DNA from: Gammaproteobacteria bacterium
GTDB taxonomy: Bacteria > Pseudomonadota > Gammaproteobacteria > Chromatiales > Chromatiaceae
NCBI GenBank assembly: GCA_013041975.1
Contig: JABDQZ010000011.1
Coordinates: 1 to 6,042 of the forward strand
Length of the DNA: 6,042 bases
Direction: 5' to 3'
This document shows positions 3,914 through 6,042 of this stretch, in pieces. The notes beneath the pieces are model-generated. The model was not told the DNA's origin, did not search any database, and saw only the letters and a list, made by a program, of their open reading frames with translations. How positions within the stretch are numbered: position 1 is the first letter of the stretch; each line of letters begins with the position of its first letter. A program made the translations under genes and the position numbers.

Positions 3914-5275
3914 ATGATCATTTCCATCAATCCCGCATCGGGCCAGACGCTGAATTCATTCAGCCCCGACACACCTGAGCAGCTTGAAACAAAAATTACT
4001 GAATGCCATGTTTCATTCAACACCTGGCGTCAAACTTCTTTAACAAAACGTAGCGATCTGCTGCGATCAGTCGCTAAAGAACTTAAAAAACAACAAAATG
4101 CCCTTGCCCTGCAGATGACAGCTGAAATGGGTAAACTGTTTTCAGAATCACTGGCTGAAATAGGGAAATGTGCCTGGGTATGCGAGTACTATGCCGAACA
4201 GGCAGAAGCCTTTCTCGGTGATGAAATTATCGAATCTGATGCCAGCCAGAGCATGGTTATCAGGCAACCCCTGGGAACAGTACTGGCCATCATGCCCTGG
4301 AACTTTCCCTTCTGGCAGGTTTTCCGCTGTGTGGCTCCGGCCCTGATGGCGGGTAATACCGTGTTACTCAAACATGCATCCAATGTGCCTGGTTGTGCAC
4401 AGGCTATCGAAAAGCTTTTTCAAGATGCTGATATGCCTCAGGGTTTATTCCATAACCTGGTGATTCCCTCTTCACAGGTTGGCGATGTTATCCGCGATAA
4501 CCGGGTTAATGCTGTGAGTCTTACCGGTTCAGAATCGGCAGGTCGCAGCGTGGCTGCTGTCGCGGGAGAAAACCTGAAAAAAACCGTACTGGAACTCGGA
4601 GGCTCTGATGCGTTTGTCGTTCTGGAGGATGCAGATATCGAACAGGCAATCGGCAATGCCATGACGTCGCGCTTTCTAAACTGTGGGCAAAGTTGCATTG
4701 CTGCCAAACGCTTTATCGTAGTTAAAGCGATTGCAGATGAATTCGTCGAGCAATTGCAAGCTGCAATTAAACGACTTAAACCCGGCAATCCTATTGATAA
4801 ACAAACCACGCTTGCGCCCATGGCAAGGGAAGATCTGCGCGAAGCAATACATCAGCAGGTTTTAAAAAGCGTCGAACTCGATGCTACCTTGCTGTGTGGA
4901 GGGAAACCTGTCGAACGTAACGGGTTCTTTTATGAAGCGACCTTGCTGGATAATGTTAAGCCCGGCATGCCAGCTTATAACGAAGAATTATTCGGACCTG
5001 TCGCAGCGGTGATCCGGGTTGCCGATGAATCACAGGCACTGACAACTGCCAATGACTCTGTGTTTGGATTGGGTGGCAGTGTATGGACTGAAGATGACAC
5101 ACGTGGAGAAAACTTTGCCCGTCAACTTGAGTGCGGCTGCGCCTTTGTCAATGGCATGGTGAAAAGCGATCCACGCTTACCATTTGGCGGTATTAAAAAT
5201 TCGGGCTACGGTCGTGAGCTTTCTTTACTGGGCCTACACGAATTCACTAATGCCAAGACAATCTGGATCAGATGA
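3914..5275 (+). CDS. NAD(P)-dependent aldehyde dehydrogenase, succinate-semialdehyde dehydrogenase (Sad/YneI) type
   Basis: The enzyme oxidises an aldehyde to its acid through a thiohemiacetal on a cysteine; it is probably soluble and cytosolic. The 453 residues cover the full ALDH fold. IMPWNFPFWQVFR (126-138) holds the oxyanion Asn130, and K153 (LLKHAS) lies in the cofactor site. SLTGSESAG (202-210) is the nucleotide-binding turn and LELGG contains the general base E227. NCGQSC carries the catalytic C261, and EELFGP (357-362) contacts the cofactor. LPFGGIKNSGYGREL (422-436) is close to the same region of E. coli Sad/YneI, as are MPWNFP and KHASNVPGCA, so that subfamily is the best fit; the true substrate is unknown. 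ATG 3914 has GAGGAG 9 nt upstream; the frame is open back to 3761 but overlaps tetR and lacks family sequence. It is the only plus-strand gene and ends 5 nt from the rlmB stop. Confidence 0.95.
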   Translation: MIISINPASGQTLNSFSPDTPEQLETKITECHVSFNTWRQTSLTKRSDLLRSVAKELKKQQNALALQMTAEMGKLFSESLAEIGKCAWVCEYYAEQAEAFLGDEIIESDASQSMVIRQPLGTVLAIMPWNFPFWQVFRCVAPALMAGNTVLLKHASNVPGCAQAIEKLFQDADMPQGLFHNLVIPSSQVGDVIRDNRVNAVSLTGSESAGRSVAAVAGENLKKTVLELGGSDAFVVLEDADIEQAIGNAMTSRFLNCGQSCIAAKRFIVVKAIADEFVEQLQAAIKRLKPGNPIDKQTTLAPMAREDLREAIHQQVLKSVELDATLLCGGKPVERNGFFYEATLLDNVKPGMPAYNEELFGPVAAVIRVADESQALTTANDSVFGLGGSVWTEDDTRGENFARQLECGCAFVNGMVKSDPRLPFGGIKNSGYGRELSLLGLHEFTNAKTIWIR

Positions 5276-5280
5276 CAAGT

Positions 5281-6036
5281 TTATGCAGAACGTTGTCTGA
5301 CGGCCTCAAACAGGCAAACTCCTGCAGCAACAGACACATTCAAGCTCTCGACACTGCCCTGCATTGGCAGCTTCACCAGCGCATCACAGGATTCCCGTGT
5401 CAAGCGTCGCATACCTTTTCCTTCGGCTCCCATGACAATCCCCAGATTTCCTTTCAGATCGGTATCGTACAAAGAAGCTTCAGCCTCCCCAGCCGTTCCA
5501 ATCAGCCAGATATTGTAATCGTTCTTCAGTTTATCCAGCGTGCGCGCAAGATTGGTAACCTGAACATAGGGAATAGTTTCAGCCGCTCCGCTGGCAACCT
5601 TGCAGGCAACCGGAGTCAGCCCTGCAGATTTGTCTTTGGGGGCAATCACGGCAGCAACACCGGCAGCATCGGCGCTTCGCAAGCAGGCGCCGAGATTGTG
5701 CGGATCTGTCACACCATCAAGCACCAGTAACAGCACAGGACTATCATTTCCATCGAGCAAATTGTAAAGCTGCTTTTCACCCAGTGATGAAGGTGCCTTT
5801 ACCTGTGCGACAGCTCCCTGATGATTAACATCGGGCGACATTTCATCCAGGACTTTCTTTTGAGTTCGACTTACCCGGATACCCAGCTGTTTTGCTTCAA
5901 CTTCAAGTTCATGCAGGCGCTTGTCCTTGCGACTCAAATCCAGCCAGAGTTGATCGACCTGGTTTTTACCATGTTTAATGGCACTGCGTACGGCATGAAT
6001 ACCAGCAACAACATGGCTGTCAGAACGCGAACTCAT
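5281..6036 (-). CDS. rlmB: 23S rRNA (guanosine(2251)-2'-O)-methyltransferase RlmB
   Basis: RlmB methylates the 2'-O of G2251 in the peptidyl-transferase P-loop of 23S rRNA, using S-adenosylmethionine. The 251-residue product has the SpoU N-terminal substrate-binding domain (VVAGIHAVRSAI near 9-20). The SPOUT catalytic domain follows with its three motifs: LDGVTDPHNLGACLRSADAAG (about 106-126), IVMGAEGKGMRR (about 200-211) and LPMQGSVESLNVSVAAGVCLFE (about 223-244). The third motif forms the trefoil-knot cofactor pocket. Length is close to the E. coli enzyme (243, from memory). The ATG at 6036 fits the family N-terminus; only 6 bases precede it, so its ribosome binding site and promoter cannot be judged. 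It lies upstream of the accessory block on the same strand as the ribosomal protein operon. No terminator is seen after its stop. Confidence 0.97.
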   Translation of the reverse strand: MSSRSDSHVVAGIHAVRSAIKHGKNQVDQLWLDLSRKDKRLHELEVEAKQLGIRVSRTQKKVLDEMSPDVNHQGAVAQVKAPSSLGEKQLYNLLDGNDSPVLLLVLDGVTDPHNLGACLRSADAAGVAAVIAPKDKSAGLTPVACKVASGAAETIPYVQVTNLARTLDKLKNDYNIWLIGTAGEAEASLYDTDLKGNLGIVMGAEGKGMRRLTRESCDALVKLPMQGSVESLNVSVAAGVCLFEAVRQRSA

Positions 6037-6042
6037 TTATGC

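Noticed and set aside
4438..4821. 127-codon minus-strand open frame inside the aldehyde dehydrogenase
   Set aside because: It is antisense to the catalytic region of a clear enzyme gene and is Ser/Thr-rich without motifs, typical of a shadow frame.
5272..5730. 152-codon open frame on the plus strand inside rlmB
   Set aside because: It is antisense to the conserved SPOUT domain of rlmB and shows no family features of its own.
1..6042. CRISPR arrays, tRNA/rRNA genes, insertion sequences, attachment sites or prophage genes
   Set aside because: No regularly spaced repeats, RNA gene signatures, transposase or integrase motifs, or flanking direct repeats were found on either strand.

Overview
The window looks like chromosomal DNA of a gammaproteobacterium. 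The order rpsF - rpsR - membrane protein (DUF2232/YybS type) - rplI on the minus strand, with rlmB further upstream on the same strand, is the arrangement I remember from Pseudomonas and relatives. The Enterobacteria place priB between rpsF and rpsR, and here only 27 nt separate those genes. All protein assignments come from reading the sequences and from memory of the families; no database search was possible. I cannot name a genus.

Layout, left to right. Positions 30-69 hold a strong, symmetric intrinsic terminator that closes the ribosomal protein operon. On the minus strand follow rplI (115-567), an integral membrane protein of the DUF2232/YybS type (598-1512), rpsR (1564-1788) and rpsF (1816-2166). 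The rpsF gene has its own sigma70-like promoter (about 2229-2257) and a leader of about 56 nt.

Upstream of rpsF, between it and rlmB, sits a four-gene accessory block. It contains a DsrE2-type protein (2280-2885, minus) and a TusA-type sulfur carrier (2906-3136, minus). Next come a TetR/AcrR-family regulator (3198-3806, minus) and a divergent aldehyde dehydrogenase of the succinate-semialdehyde (Sad/YneI) type (3914-5275, plus). rlmB (5281-6036, minus) faces the dehydrogenase tail to tail with only 5 nt between them.

The most notable signal is a 17-bp sequence, TAGACCGGTCGGTCAAG. It occurs once directly upstream of the tusA-dsrE pair (3158-3174) and once, inverted, in the tetR/aldehyde dehydrogenase divergent region (3820-3836). 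The two copies are identical and each lies where a repressor would block a promoter. This suggests one local regulon: the TetR protein represses itself, the sulfur-transfer pair and probably the dehydrogenase. The regulator has a Cys (C108) in a GCL motif at the place where I remember the electrophile-sensing Cys106 of E. coli NemR. A working hypothesis is therefore a switch responding to an electrophile or aldehyde, linking aldehyde oxidation to persulfide/sulfane-sulfur handling. The shared operators are seen directly; the inducer and physiological role are inference.

No rRNA, tRNA, CRISPR, insertion sequence or prophage signal was seen, and no intergenic stretch reaches 300 bases.
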